A stretch of DNA of 64,000 bases from SIG78 sp036677805 (GTDB lineage: Bacteria; Verrucomicrobiota; Lentisphaeria; Victivallales; Victivallaceae): assembly GCA_036677805.1 (NCBI GenBank), contig JAVBVS010000022.1, positions 62,001-126,000 of the forward strand, given 5' to 3'. The notes beneath the pieces were generated by a model. It saw only the letters and a list, made by a program, of their open reading frames with translations. It had not been told where the DNA came from and did not search any database. Shown one piece after another: positions 51,441-60,517 of this stretch; position 1 is the first letter of the stretch, and each line of letters starts with the position of its first letter. Both the position numbers and the translations under genes were made by a program.

Positions 51441-54029
51441 ATGCAATATCAGGGATTGTCTCCGGCCGAAGTCGAGGAAAGCCGGAAAAAATACGGGACC
51501 AACGTCCTCGAACCGCCGCCGAAGGAATCGGCGTGGAAGTTGTTCCTCGGGAAATTCCGGGATCCGGTGATTCTGGTTTTGATTCTCGCCGCATCGGTTT
51601 CCATTTTGACCGGCGGCCTTGTCGAGAGCGCCGGGATTCTGCTGGCGATTCTGCTCTCCACCGGAATCGGCTTCCTCAGCGAATATCGCGCCGGACAGGC
51701 TTTCGATCTTCTCAACCGGACGGAAGACGCCCGTCCGGTCAAGACGGCGCGCGACGGAGAAACCGTGCTCTGTCCCCGCTCCGAATTGGTTCGGGGAGAT
51801 GTCGTCTTCGTTGAAACCGGCGAGGAAATTCCCGCCGACGCCGAAGTGCTCTCATCGGTCCGTCTTCATGTCGACCAGTCCAAATTCACCGGAGAACCGG
51901 AGCCGGTGCCGAAAGTCGCGGCGAACGATCCGGCATTCGCAACGCTCGGTGAAGCGACTTATCCGCACAACCGGCTGCTGCGCGGCTCTTCCGTGCTTGA
52001 AGGGAACGCCTGGCTGCGCATCGCCGCCGTCGGAAGCGAAACCGAGATCGGCAGGACCGCCCGCGCGGCGGCGGAAATCACCGGCACGGTAACGCCGCTC
52101 CAGAAACAGTTGATCCGCCTCGGCAAATGGATCGCCGCCGTCGGGATTTCGCTTTCGGCGCTGCTTTTCGTCATCCTGATTGCGGCGGCTTTCCTTCACG
52201 GGCGGCTGCCGGCGGAGTGGAGTGCGCTTCTGCATCCGGAACCGCTGCGGCTGCTGTTGGGATTCCTGATGATCGCGATCACCTTGATTGTGGTCACCGT
52301 TCCGGAAGGGCTCCCGATGAGCGTCACGCTGAGCCTCGCCTGCAACATGCGGCGGATGGCGAAGAGCAACTGCCTGGTGCGCACACTGCACGCCGGGGAA
52401 ACCATCGGCGCGGCGACCGTCATCTGCACCGACAAGACCGGCACGCTCACCATGAACCGGATGCGGGTGAGCTCCCTCCACTTCCCGGGCGCGGACGATG
52501 TGCTGGTCGAGGAAGCGTTCGCGGTCAACTCCACCGCCGATCTGAATGGCGGCGAGGTGATCGGCAACCCGACCGAGGGGGCGCTGCTGCGCGTTATCGC
52601 GGAGCGTGGCGCCGACTATCGGACCGTGCGCGAAGCCTTCGCCGCCGTCGAACAAATTCCGTTCGACACCGAACGCAAATACATGTCCACGCGAAGCGAA
52701 CGGCGAACCCATTACAAGGGCGCGCCCGAAATCGTCCTCGGCATGTGCGCCGCGGCGATGGCGGAGGACGGTCCCCGGCCGCTGACGGAACCGGTCCGGG
52801 AAGCGCTTCTCGCCGCCTTCCGGGCGGAACAGGCGAAAGGATGCCGCACGCTCGGCTTCGCCGTTCGGGAAGCCGGAGGCGGGATCGTGTTTCTGGGATT
52901 CGCCGCCATTTCCGACCCGGTGCGGCCTGATGTTCCCGACGCGGTCCTGGCCTGCCGCCGGGCCGGGGTCAAGGTGAAAATCGTCACCGGTGACACCCGC
53001 GTCACCGCCGACGAGATCGGCCGTCAGATCGGTCTCGGCGACGACGCGGGGCTTCTGCTCGAAGGACGGGACTTCGAAGCGCTCTCCGAATCCGAAACGC
53101 TGGAAGCGGTGAAGAACCTCCGCATCATCGCCCGTGCCCGCCCCCAGGATAAGCTGAAATTGGTAAAGGCGCTGCAGAAGAACGGCGAAGTGGTAGCGGT
53201 CACCGGTGACGGGACCAACGACGCCCCCGCCCTCCATTACGCCGACGTGGGCATTTCGATGGGGAAGACAGGCACCGCGATTGCGCGCGAAGCCTCGGAC
53301 ATCATCCTGCTCGACGATTCCTTCCGGAGCATCGTCAACGCGGTTCTGTGGGGACGGTCGCTCTACCTCAACATTCAGCGCTTCCTGATCTTCCAGCTCA
53401 CCATCAACGTGGCGGCGGCGGGAATCGCTCTTCTGGGTCCGTCCCTCGGTATCGATATGCCCTTCACCGTCATTCAGATGCTGTGGATCAACCTGATTAT
53501 GGACACGTTCGCCGCGCTGGCGCTGGCCACGGAACCGCCGACGCCGAGAGTGATGGATTCGCCGCCCCGCCGCCCGGATGCGTTTATCGTGACGCGGGCG
53601 ATGGGTTGGAATATTCTGCTGTCCGCGCTGGTTTTCATCGGGCTTTTCGTCGTAGCGGCGGAGCTTTACCGGCGCGACGGGGAAATCACGCTGCGCGAAC
53701 TCACGATCATCTTCAACGGATTCGTGTTGCTGCAATTCTGGAATCTGCTGAATGTCCGTGCTTTCGGACTCGGAAGGCCGCTTCTTCGAAAGCTCCCGCA
53801 CAATCCGGTCTTTTTCTGGATCGTGTTCGGCATTCTGGCCGGGCAGGTTCTCATCACCCAATTCGGCGGCGCGGTGTTCCGTACCGTTCCGCTCGGTTTC
53901 TCCGACTGGCTGTGGATTGCGGCCGCCACCTCGCCGATATTCTGGCTGGGAGAGGCGATTCGTTTGATCTCCTCCCGATACAAGAACGAAATTTACAACA
54001 AATCCGTGGAATCCCCGATTTCACATTGA
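51441..54029 (+). CDS. Calcium-type P-type ATPase (P2 family)
   Basis: The 862-residue inner-membrane pump would export Ca2+ or a related cation at the cost of ATP. It shows the N-terminal cation-ATPase domain (GLSPAEVEESRKKYGTN), ten predicted helices, the actuator motif KFTGEPEPV (TGES is more usual), the membrane calcium-site motif VVTVPEGLPMSV, phosphorylation site ICTDKTGTLT (Asp331), KGAPE, and hinge VVAVTGDGTNDAPAL. The sequence resembles PMCA/SERCA-type bacterial pumps. ATG 51441 has CGGGAG upstream; ATG 51414 is also in frame. A terminator follows, so it is probably a single-gene unit in the accessory region. Confidence 0.93.
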   Translation: MQYQGLSPAEVEESRKKYGTNVLEPPPKESAWKLFLGKFRDPVILVLILAASVSILTGGLVESAGILLAILLSTGIGFLSEYRAGQAFDLLNRTEDARPVKTARDGETVLCPRSELVRGDVVFVETGEEIPADAEVLSSVRLHVDQSKFTGEPEPVPKVAANDPAFATLGEATYPHNRLLRGSSVLEGNAWLRIAAVGSETEIGRTARAAAEITGTVTPLQKQLIRLGKWIAAVGISLSALLFVILIAAAFLHGRLPAEWSALLHPEPLRLLLGFLMIAITLIVVTVPEGLPMSVTLSLACNMRRMAKSNCLVRTLHAGETIGAATVICTDKTGTLTMNRMRVSSLHFPGADDVLVEEAFAVNSTADLNGGEVIGNPTEGALLRVIAERGADYRTVREAFAAVEQIPFDTERKYMSTRSERRTHYKGAPEIVLGMCAAAMAEDGPRPLTEPVREALLAAFRAEQAKGCRTLGFAVREAGGGIVFLGFAAISDPVRPDVPDAVLACRRAGVKVKIVTGDTRVTADEIGRQIGLGDDAGLLLEGRDFEALSESETLEAVKNLRIIARARPQDKLKLVKALQKNGEVVAVTGDGTNDAPALHYADVGISMGKTGTAIAREASDIILLDDSFRSIVNAVLWGRSLYLNIQRFLIFQLTINVAAAGIALLGPSLGIDMPFTVIQMLWINLIMDTFAALALATEPPTPRVMDSPPRRPDAFIVTRAMGWNILLSALVFIGLFVVAAELYRRDGEITLRELTIIFNGFVLLQFWNLLNVRAFGLGRPLLRKLPHNPVFFWIVFGILAGQVLITQFGGAVFRTVPLGFSDWLWIAAATSPIFWLGEAIRLISSRYKNEIYNKSVESPISH

Positions 54030-54036
54030 GTGATAG

Positions 54037-54075
54037 GAGGCTCTCTGCCGTCATCCGGTAAGGGAGCTTCTTTTT
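54037..54075 (+). terminator. Rho-independent terminator after the P-type ATPase
   Basis: A 10 bp stem with two wobble pairs (54037-54046 with 54061-54070) is followed by TTTTT, seven bases past the stop codon. Confidence 0.7.
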
Positions 54076-54125
54076 CTGTTTGATTTCTTGCGCGCAACAA
54101 CTTTCGCTTTTTTTGCAATTTCCTC

Positions 54126-54170
54126 TTGAAATTTTTTTTTGAGGAGTAATGTTAATTAACGATAACTAAC
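54126..54170 (+). promoter_or_regulatory. TetR-type operator overlapping the efflux operon promoter
   Basis: TTGAAA (54126-54131) and AATGTT (54148-54153) are 16 bases apart. A 20-base dyad at 54151-54170, with half site GTTANTTANC and 16 of 20 positions symmetric, starts at the -10 box and covers the expected transcription start. The same dyad with identical flanks stands before the tetR gene, so TetR binding here would block RNA polymerase. Confidence 0.75.
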
Positions 54171-54206
54171 ATGAATAATCAAAATAACAATGACAAGGTG
54201 GAAAAA

Positions 54207-55379
54207 ATGATGAAATCGTTTGTCACACCAAGGCGGGTCAAAACCGCGATCAAGGTGTTTCTGGTGCTTGGCGTGATCGCCTTCGCTGTTTATTTCATGC
54301 GTTTCTCCCCGGTCGAAGTGAATTTATACCCGGTCACCCGGGGCATCGTCGTCAACGAGGTCATGGGAACCGGCACCCTCGAAGCGCGGGTGCGGGCGGC
54401 GGTGAGTCCGAAGATTTCCGGTCTGCTGACCGAGGTGAAAGCCGACCAGAACGACCGGGTCGTCAAAGGTCAATTGCTCGCCCGGCTTGACGATTCGAAT
54501 CTGCGCCGCCAGGTGGAACTGGCCGAGGCAGAACTCGCGGCGGCGCGCGCCGCGCTCCCGCGACTCGACGCCGAAATTGTCGCCGCGACCGCTTCCGCGG
54601 TCAAGGCCCGCGAGAATTTCGAGCGGGTCGTTGCCTTGCGGAAAGGCAACGTGATTGCGCAGAACGAGCTCGAACAGGCCACCGAATCGCACGATGTCGC
54701 CAAAGCGACCCTCTCGCGAATCCAGGCCGCCCGGCTCGAGGCCGAACGCAATATCGACCGGGCCGCCGCCGCGTTGCGATACGCGCAGGCGCAATGGAGC
54801 GACGCCGAGCTTCGCGCCCCTTTCGATGCCCTATTGGTGCGGCGGAACCGCAACCCCGGCGACGTAGTCGTTCCCGGCGGCTCGATTCTCGATGTGATTT
54901 CGCTCGATCAGTTGTGGGTTTCCGCCTGGGTCGATGAAACCGCGATGGCCCGGCTGGCGGTGGGGCAACCGGCCGAAATCGTCTTCCGTTCGCAGCCGGA
55001 AATTTCACTGCCCGGCCGGGTTGCCCGCCTCGGCGCCGAGACCGATCGGGAAACCCGCGAATTCCTGGTGGACGTCGATCTGCTGCAACTGCCGGCGAAC
55101 TGGGCGGTTGGCCAGCGGGCCGAAGTTTACATCCGGACCGGCAGGCACGAGGACGTGCCGACAATTCCTTCGCGGCTCGTCCTATGGCGCAACGGCCAGT
55201 CCGGAGTTCTCGTCGCGCGGGACGGACAGGCGCGGTGGCGTCCGGTCAAACTCGGACTGACCGGCCGGACTCACGTTGAAGTGACCGAAGGCCTCAAAGA
55301 AGGCGAATCGGTCATCGGCGCGTTGCCCGGCCGCGAACTGCCGCGCGACGGCCGCCGAGTGGAGGCGGTAAAACCATGA
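54207..55379 (+). CDS. Efflux membrane fusion protein (HlyD/MacA-type periplasmic adaptor)
   Basis: The 390-residue adaptor links an inner-membrane ABC transporter to the outer membrane. One helix (VKTAIKVFLVLGVIAFAVYFM) is followed by lipoyl half-motif VSPKISGLLTEVKADQNDRVVKGQLLARLDD, a coiled-coil hairpin (about residues 90-200), and the barrel and membrane-proximal domains (APFDALLVRRNRNPGDVVVPGGSILDV). ATG 54207 is chosen because AAGGTGG lies 5 bases upstream; the earlier ATG at 54171 is inside the operator, about 11 bases from the inferred transcript start, with no ribosome site. The next gene overlaps its stop by four bases. Confidence 0.9.
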   Translation: MMKSFVTPRRVKTAIKVFLVLGVIAFAVYFMRFSPVEVNLYPVTRGIVVNEVMGTGTLEARVRAAVSPKISGLLTEVKADQNDRVVKGQLLARLDDSNLRRQVELAEAELAAARAALPRLDAEIVAATASAVKARENFERVVALRKGNVIAQNELEQATESHDVAKATLSRIQAARLEAERNIDRAAAALRYAQAQWSDAELRAPFDALLVRRNRNPGDVVVPGGSILDVISLDQLWVSAWVDETAMARLAVGQPAEIVFRSQPEISLPGRVARLGAETDRETREFLVDVDLLQLPANWAVGQRAEVYIRTGRHEDVPTIPSRLVLWRNGQSGVLVARDGQARWRPVKLGLTGRTHVEVTEGLKEGESVIGALPGRELPRDGRRVEAVKP

Positions 55380-56587
55380 ATCTGGCAATCAGGGATATAC
55401 GGCATAATTTCGGCCGCTTTCTCCTGACCGCGCTCGGAATCGGCCTCCTGCTGATGCTGGTCATGGGCATGGGCGGCATTTACCGCGGGCTGGTACAGGA
55501 GGCGACGCTGCTGGTAGACCGGAGCGGCGCGGACCTGTGGGTGGTGCAGAAGGGCACCCGCGGACCGTTCGCCGAAATTTCCCGGATTCCCCGCAATGTC
55601 GAGGACCGAATTCTGGCGGTTCCCGGAGTGGTTCGCGCCGACGCTTTTGTCTCCCACACCATCCAGCGCGAATACCGCGGCCGGCCGCTGCGGCTGACCG
55701 TCCAGGGGCTGGCCTGGCCCGCCGACCGGGGCGAATGGCTGCCGCTGGTCGCCGGCCGCCCGCTGGGACAGGCCCATTACGAACTGGTCGCGGACCGCTC
55801 TTCCGGGTTGAGACTGGAAGATCGCATTCCGCTCGGGAAAAACGTCTATACCGTGGTCGGCCTGACCTCCGACATGAATTCGTCCTCCGGCGATGCGATG
55901 GCGTTCCTGACCCGCGCCGATGCGCAGGCGGTGCAGTTCGACCTTCCCGGCGAAGCGATCAGGATCGAGCGCTCCGCCAGAATCGGGAGGTTGAACTCGA
56001 CAGACCTCGGCATGGTCAATCCGCAGATGGCCGAACGCGCCGGCGGCACGTCATCCGGAATCCCGGCGCTCGGCGCCTCCATGGTCAGCGCCGTTCTGGT
56101 GAACGTGGCGCCCGGATACGACCAGGCGGCGATCGCGGAAAAGATCGCCGCTTGGCCGGATGTGTCCGTTTACACCCACGCCGCCCAACGCGAACTCCTT
56201 TTGCGCGGGATGGTGGACAAGGCGCGCCGCCAACTCGGACTTTTCCGCATTCTGCTCATCATCGTCTCCGCCGTGATTATGGCGCTGATTTTGTATACCC
56301 TGACGCTGGATAAAATCCACGATATCGCCATGCTCAAACTGATGGGTGCGCGCAACCGGGTGATTCTCGGGCTGATTATGGAGCAGGCGCTGCTGCTGGG
56401 CGCGCTGGGGTTCGGCATCGCCTACCTCGTCGGACAGCGACTGTTTCCCTATTTTCCCCGCCGCGTGGTCATTATGCCGGACGACCTGGTGCAGCTTGCG
56501 GTCGTGGTCCTGATGATTTCGGTGCTCGCCAGCCTGCTGGGGATCGCCAAGGCGCTGCGGGTCGATCCGGGCGAGGTGCTGTCATGA
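55376..56587 (+). CDS. ABC transporter permease (FtsX/MacB-like)
   Basis: This 403-residue protein has one N-terminal helix (FLLTALGIGLLLMLVMGMGG), a large periplasmic domain (about residues 45-270) and three C-terminal helices (IVSAVIMALILYTL, GLIMEQALLLGALGFGIAYLVG, VVVLMISVLASLLGIAKAL), the FtsX/MacB-type topology. The cytoplasmic motif KIHDIAMLKLMGARNRVI is the family signature. With the neighbouring adaptor and ATPase it would form an efflux pump for a drug, peptide or lipid. It overlaps both neighbours by four bases (ATGA), so translation is coupled. Confidence 0.9.
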   Translation: MNLAIRDIRHNFGRFLLTALGIGLLLMLVMGMGGIYRGLVQEATLLVDRSGADLWVVQKGTRGPFAEISRIPRNVEDRILAVPGVVRADAFVSHTIQREYRGRPLRLTVQGLAWPADRGEWLPLVAGRPLGQAHYELVADRSSGLRLEDRIPLGKNVYTVVGLTSDMNSSSGDAMAFLTRADAQAVQFDLPGEAIRIERSARIGRLNSTDLGMVNPQMAERAGGTSSGIPALGASMVSAVLVNVAPGYDQAAIAEKIAAWPDVSVYTHAAQRELLLRGMVDKARRQLGLFRILLIIVSAVIMALILYTLTLDKIHDIAMLKLMGARNRVILGLIMEQALLLGALGFGIAYLVGQRLFPYFPRRVVIMPDDLVQLAVVVLMISVLASLLGIAKALRVDPGEVLS

Positions 56588-57279
56588 GCGAATTCGTGGT
56601 CGAAGCCGAGCATCTGACCAAAACTTACGGCAGCGGCAACACCGAGGTTGTCGCGCTCCGCGAGGTGGGGCTGACCATCTCGCGCGGAGAAGTGGTTGCG
56701 CTGCTCGGCCCCAGCGGGGCCGGGAAATCGACGCTGCTCACCGCGCTGGGCCTGATCCGCCCTCCCGATCATGGAATGATCCGGATTCGCGGAACCACAG
56801 TATTCGACGGCCGGCTCCTGGTCGATGCGGCCGTGTTTCGCCGCCGCCATCTCGGTTTTGTGTTCCAGAAGGCGAACCTGATCCCGTTCCTCACCGCGCT
56901 GGAAAACGTTCAGCTCGCCATGGAGATCAACGACGCGCCTCCCGGCGCGGCGCGGAAGCGGGCGCGGGAGCTGCTCGACTATCTCGGCGTCGGCGACCGG
57001 GCCGGGCACCTGCCCGCGAAGCTTTCCGGCGGCCAGCAGCAGCGCGTCGCGGTCGCCCGGGCGCTGGTCAACCGGCCCGCCCTGTTGCTGGCCGACGAAC
57101 CAACCGCGGCGCTCGACAGCATCCGCGGGCGTCAGGTGATGGAGCTCTTCCGCACGGTGGCGCACGAGCAGGACACGGGGGTGCTGGTGGTGACGCACGA
57201 TCATCGTGCGCTGGATGTATTCGACCGCGCATATGAAATGGAAGACGGGCAACTGCATCCCAGCTCGATTATTGTATAA
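56584..57279 (+). CDS. ABC transporter ATP-binding protein (MacB/LolD-like)
   Basis: The 231-residue ATPase powers the adjacent FtsX-type permease. It contains Walker A GPSGAGKST (about residues 43-51), Q-loop FVFQKANLIPFLTALENV, signature LSGGQQQRVAVARAL, Walker B LLLADEPTAALD and H-loop VTHDHRAL, in the order of LolD/MacB/FtsE ATPases. It is the last gene of the three-gene operon. The following 80 bases lead to the tetR promoter. Confidence 0.92.
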   Translation: MSEFVVEAEHLTKTYGSGNTEVVALREVGLTISRGEVVALLGPSGAGKSTLLTALGLIRPPDHGMIRIRGTTVFDGRLLVDAAVFRRRHLGFVFQKANLIPFLTALENVQLAMEINDAPPGAARKRARELLDYLGVGDRAGHLPAKLSGGQQQRVAVARALVNRPALLLADEPTAALDSIRGRQVMELFRTVAHEQDTGVLVVTHDHRALDVFDRAYEMEDGQLHPSSIIV

Positions 57280-57357
57280 TTCCATACGGAAAAAATTACC
57301 GCATCCCGATGAGATGGTCGAAAAACGATTTTGTTTTTGCTATTTCATCGTTCCCTC

Positions 57358-57403
57358 TTGACAAATTGCGTTTGAGATGCAATGTTAATTAACGATAACT
57401 AAC
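57358..57403 (+). promoter_or_regulatory. TetR-type operator overlapping the tetR promoter
   Basis: TTGACA (57358-57363) and AATGTT (57381-57386) are 17 bases apart. The dyad at 57384-57403 is identical to that at 54151-54170, and the identity extends to 27 bases (57381-57407 with 54148-54174). It predicts that the regulator represses its own gene and the efflux operon in the same way. Confidence 0.75.
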
Positions 57404-57423
57404 ATGAGTAATTGGAGCGAAAC

Positions 57424-58023
57424 ATGGCGATGACAGTCCGGCAGCAGAAAATCGTTACCGTGGCGGTGCGGCTGCTGGCGGAACGGGGGATGCCGCAGTT
57501 GACGCTGAAGAACCTGGCCGCCGAGCTGAAGGTTTCCGAGCCGGCGATCTACCGTCATTTCACCGGCAAGTATGCGATTCTGGATGCGGTGCTCGATTCG
57601 TTCGCCGAGATCGCGCAGTCAGTGCTGGACGAACTACCGGCCGATACGATGGACCCGCTGGCCGGGATCGAGGTCTTCATCCGAGACCGCCTGGAACGGA
57701 TGAACGCGAATCCGCCGCTGGCGAAGGTGATGTTTTCCGAGGAGCTGTTCCAGGACGACCCGCGGCTGGCGGAGAAGGTCCTCGGCATCATGCACAGTCA
57801 CAAGGTCCGGATCGAGACGCTGATTCTTCGCGGACAGGCCGAGGGGAAAATCCGTCCGGAAATCGACCCGACCGTGCTGTTCCGGCTGATCTTCGGGCCG
57901 CTGCGGCTGCTGATCAAGCAATGGGGACTGTCCGGATACCGGTTCGAGCTGCTCGCCGAAGGCATGAAGCAGTGGCGGACGATTCGCGATTTGATTGAAT
58001 TACCGGGAAATCGCCCGGCATAA
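57424..58023 (+). CDS. TetR/AcrR family transcriptional regulator
   Basis: This 199-residue regulator has the TetR N-terminal DNA-binding domain: a helix QKIVTVAVRLLAERG and helix-turn-helix LTLKNLAAELKVSEPAIYRHFTGKYAILDAVL (residues about 24-55), followed by a helical ligand domain. It should dimerise on the dyad that overlaps its own promoter and that of the upstream efflux operon, and release on binding the pump's substrate. ATG 57424 has GGAGCGAAAC upstream; a TTG at 57412 is less likely. hcp begins 52 bases after its stop and may be read from the same transcript. Confidence 0.9.
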   Translation: MAMTVRQQKIVTVAVRLLAERGMPQLTLKNLAAELKVSEPAIYRHFTGKYAILDAVLDSFAEIAQSVLDELPADTMDPLAGIEVFIRDRLERMNANPPLAKVMFSEELFQDDPRLAEKVLGIMHSHKVRIETLILRGQAEGKIRPEIDPTVLFRLIFGPLRLLIKQWGLSGYRFELLAEGMKQWRTIRDLIELPGNRPA

Positions 58024-58075
58024 AAGAGCGGTGGTATGAAGACCGCTCTCAACCAAAGAAGAGGAGGAGAAGTCC

Positions 58076-59620
58076 ATGAATGAGAAAATGTTTTGTTTCC
58101 AATGCCAGGAAACCTGCAGGAATTCCGGCTGTACGCTCCGCGGAATGTGCGGCAAACAGCCGGAAACCGCCAATCTGATGGATGAGCTGGTCGCCCAGCT
58201 CAAGGTCCTGGCGCTGACTCACAAGCCGGACCGGAAACTCGGTCTCTTTGCCATTCAGTCGCTGTTTATGACGATCACCAACGCCAATTTCGACGACGCG
58301 CGGTTCCAGGTGCAGATCGCCAGGGCCAAACAACTCATCGGCCCGACCTCCGTATCGGTTCCGGTGGGCGTGCTGTCCACGGAAAACGAAGACATCCGCT
58401 CGCTCCGCGAACTCCTGACTTACGGGCTCAAGGGCATCGCCGCCTACGCCGACCACGCGGCCGTGTTGGGCAAGGAGGACGATGCGATCTATGAATTCGT
58501 CTTCAAGGCGCTGGCCGCGACGACGAAGGATCTCTCCGCCGACGAGCTGGTCGGGCTGGTTCTGGAGTGCGGCAATGTCGCGGTCAAAACCATGGCGCTC
58601 CTGGATGCGGCCAATACCGGCACTTACGGCAACCCGCAGATCACCCGGGTGAAAACCGGCGTGGGCAAGAATCCCGGCATCCTGGTTTCCGGCCACGACC
58701 TGCTCGACATCAAGGAACTGCTGGAACAGACTCAGGGCACCGGTGTCGATGTCTACACCCACAGCGAGATGCTGCCGGCCCACTACTACCCCGAACTCAA
58801 GAAGTTCCCCAACCTGGTCGGCAATTACGGCAGCTCGTGGTGGCACCAGAACCAGGACTTCGAGAGCTTCAACGGGCCGATCCTGATGACCACCAACTGC
58901 ATCATCCCGGTGAAGGGCAGCTATCTCGGACGGCTGTTCACCACCGGCATGGCCGGTTATCCCGGCGCGGTTCACATTCCCGACCGGCAGCCCGGCGGCC
59001 GCAAGGATTTCTCCGCGCTGATCAAGCTGGCGAAGAGCTGCCCGCCGCCGACCCAGATCGAAGACGGCGAGATCGTCGGCGGGTTCGCCCACAACCAGGT
59101 CCTGGCGCTGGCCTACAAAGTCGTCGCCGCGGTCAAATCGGGGGCGATCAAACGCTTCGTGGTCATGGCTGGCTGCGACGGCCGCCAGCGCGACCGCCAG
59201 TACTTCACCGACGTGGCCCAAGCGTTGCCCGAGGGCACGGTGATCCTGACCGCCGGGTGTGCGAAATATCGCTATAACAAGCTCAACCTCGGTGATATCG
59301 GCGGCATCCCGCGCGTCCTCGACGCCGGTCAGTGCAACGACAGCTACTCGCTGGCGGTGATCGCGATGAAGCTGCAGGAGGCGTTCGGACTCAAGAGCAT
59401 TAACGACCTTCCGCTGTCGTTCGACATCGCCTGGTATGAGCAGAAGGCGGTGGCGGTGCTGCTCGCGCTGCTGGCGCTCGGCGTCAAGGGAATCCGCCTG
59501 GGGCCGACCCTCCCGGCGTTTCTCTCGCCGAACGTCGCCGCCGTGCTGGTCAAGAACTTCGACATCAAACCGACCGGACAGGTGGCCGAAGACGTCGCCG
59601 CGATCATGGCCGGAAAGTAA
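58076..59620 (+). CDS. hcp: Hydroxylamine reductase / hybrid cluster protein
   Basis: The 514-residue Hcp carries a cubane 4Fe-4S cluster and a hybrid 4Fe-2S-2O cluster and reduces NO to N2O or hydroxylamine to ammonia. The N-terminal cysteines Cys7, Cys10, Cys19 and Cys25 have the CX2C-X8-C-X5-C spacing of anaerobe-type Hcp, and downstream hybrid-cluster ligands appear in VSGHDLLDIKELLEQT, THSEMLPAHYYPELKK, TNCIIPV, LTAGCAKYRYNKL and LDAGQCNDSYS. The ribosome site GAGGAGGAG is strong. hcr is not adjacent. A large hairpin follows the stop codon. Confidence 0.96.
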   Translation: MNEKMFCFQCQETCRNSGCTLRGMCGKQPETANLMDELVAQLKVLALTHKPDRKLGLFAIQSLFMTITNANFDDARFQVQIARAKQLIGPTSVSVPVGVLSTENEDIRSLRELLTYGLKGIAAYADHAAVLGKEDDAIYEFVFKALAATTKDLSADELVGLVLECGNVAVKTMALLDAANTGTYGNPQITRVKTGVGKNPGILVSGHDLLDIKELLEQTQGTGVDVYTHSEMLPAHYYPELKKFPNLVGNYGSSWWHQNQDFESFNGPILMTTNCIIPVKGSYLGRLFTTGMAGYPGAVHIPDRQPGGRKDFSALIKLAKSCPPPTQIEDGEIVGGFAHNQVLALAYKVVAAVKSGAIKRFVVMAGCDGRQRDRQYFTDVAQALPEGTVILTAGCAKYRYNKLNLGDIGGIPRVLDAGQCNDSYSLAVIAMKLQEAFGLKSINDLPLSFDIAWYEQKAVAVLLALLALGVKGIRLGPTLPAFLSPNVAAVLVKNFDIKPTGQVAEDVAAIMAGK

Positions 59621-59629
59621 GCGAACGTA

Positions 59630-59673
59630 CCAACGAATCCGGGAGTGGAGTCAGCCATTCCCGGGTTCGTTGG
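59630..59673 (+). terminator. Strong hairpin after hcp, probable terminator
   Basis: Nineteen-base arms (59630-59648 and 59655-59673) pair with two wobbles around a 6-base loop, starting 9 bases past the hcp stop. The usual T run is missing, so it may stop transcription weakly or protect the mRNA 3' end. Confidence 0.55.
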
Positions 59674-59726
59674 GACATGACCAAAAGTTTAATTTATCGC
59701 TCTCAAAGGGATTTCAGCAATATTGT

Positions 59727-60129
59727 TCAGGTTTTCTTTTGGAGAGTATATTTTTCTTGGAGAGCTCGACGTGCCTCTGTGACACTAAAGGAACGGATTT
59801 TGGCGACCTTCTCGCATGATTTTCGAGAAAGCCTGACTCTCCCTGATTCCCAACGGTTGACGGTTGCCGGATTGGCATCCAGGAGAATGGCCAGTTCCTT
59901 TTGGGAGATGGCAAGCCTCTTACGAAGCGCCTTCAGTGTTGTTCTGCTTATTCTCATGCGGCAAAGAAAAATATTTCCTTGTTTTTTTTCGAGCATGAGC
60001 GGTCTTTTCTGGTATTCGATCAAATCCGCTTTCAGCCGATTATGGATGTCAAATCGTATATGCTTTATTGATTTCTATACGAATCAGGGCCGGAAGTCGT
60101 TCAATGATGATTTCTTGAATGGAAGCCAT
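59727..60129 (-). pseudogene. XRE-type helix-turn-helix regulator, frameshifted
   Basis: A minus-strand product starts MASIQEIIIERLPALIRIEINKAYT at 60129 and meets a stop at 60049-60051. A one-base shift near 60051-60066 continues as IRFDIHNRLKADLIEYQKRPLMLEKK and reaches an intact helix-turn-helix: TLKALRKRLAISQKELAILLDANPATVNRWESG, then KVAKI. Intact relatives are about 130 residues and begin with a similar MASIQ-type helix. The unshifted fragment 59727-60023 could in theory be translated alone, but the N-terminal piece in another frame argues for a broken gene. Such small regulators typically sit in mobile or accessory DNA. Confidence 0.6.
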
Positions 60130-60235
60130 TGCCGTGCTCTTTAACGAATTATTATCAAAACACCAGCCGTGTTTTCGCCTTTATCGCTTCACTCCGGGTT
60201 CTCGGGGGCAATAGTGGCTTTGAATTTGTTTCTCG

Positions 60236-60517
60236 TTACCAGCATAATTGTTGCTTAATAAGACCTTCAAGGGCATGAAGGTTCTGGTCCTTGGCCGCGG
60301 CAAGTGTCTTCAGTTCAGCCGTGATTTCATCATGCGTCATGTGCCGTAATTCTTCAAAAATCCGTACCGTCGAGGCATCGGCTGGAATCGACCTTTCTCC
60401 CAGTGGCAAATCGGAGTATAACGACTCGCAAGCTTTTGATTCCGGTATTCCACAAACTCGACTATACCCATGATCAAGCCTGAAATCAAGCGGCCTTGCC
60501 CGATTACGCCAATTTCT
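60236..60517 (-). pseudogene. Open frame without start downstream of MFS gene, probable gene remnant
   Basis: The frame is open for 94 codons on the minus strand and ends at TAA (60236-60238). It reads plausibly as protein (RPLDFRLDHGYSRVCGIPESK, LPLGERSIPADASTVRIFEEL, MTHDEITAELKTLAAAKDQNL) with a helical C-terminus, but has no start codon before the internal ATG of MTHDEI. It overlaps the end of the MFS gene by 14 bases. The family is not recognised; a small protein beginning at the internal ATG is an alternative. Confidence 0.35.

Noticed and set aside
51852..53861. 669-codon open frame on the minus strand
   Set aside because: Antisense to the P-type ATPase; no domain features.
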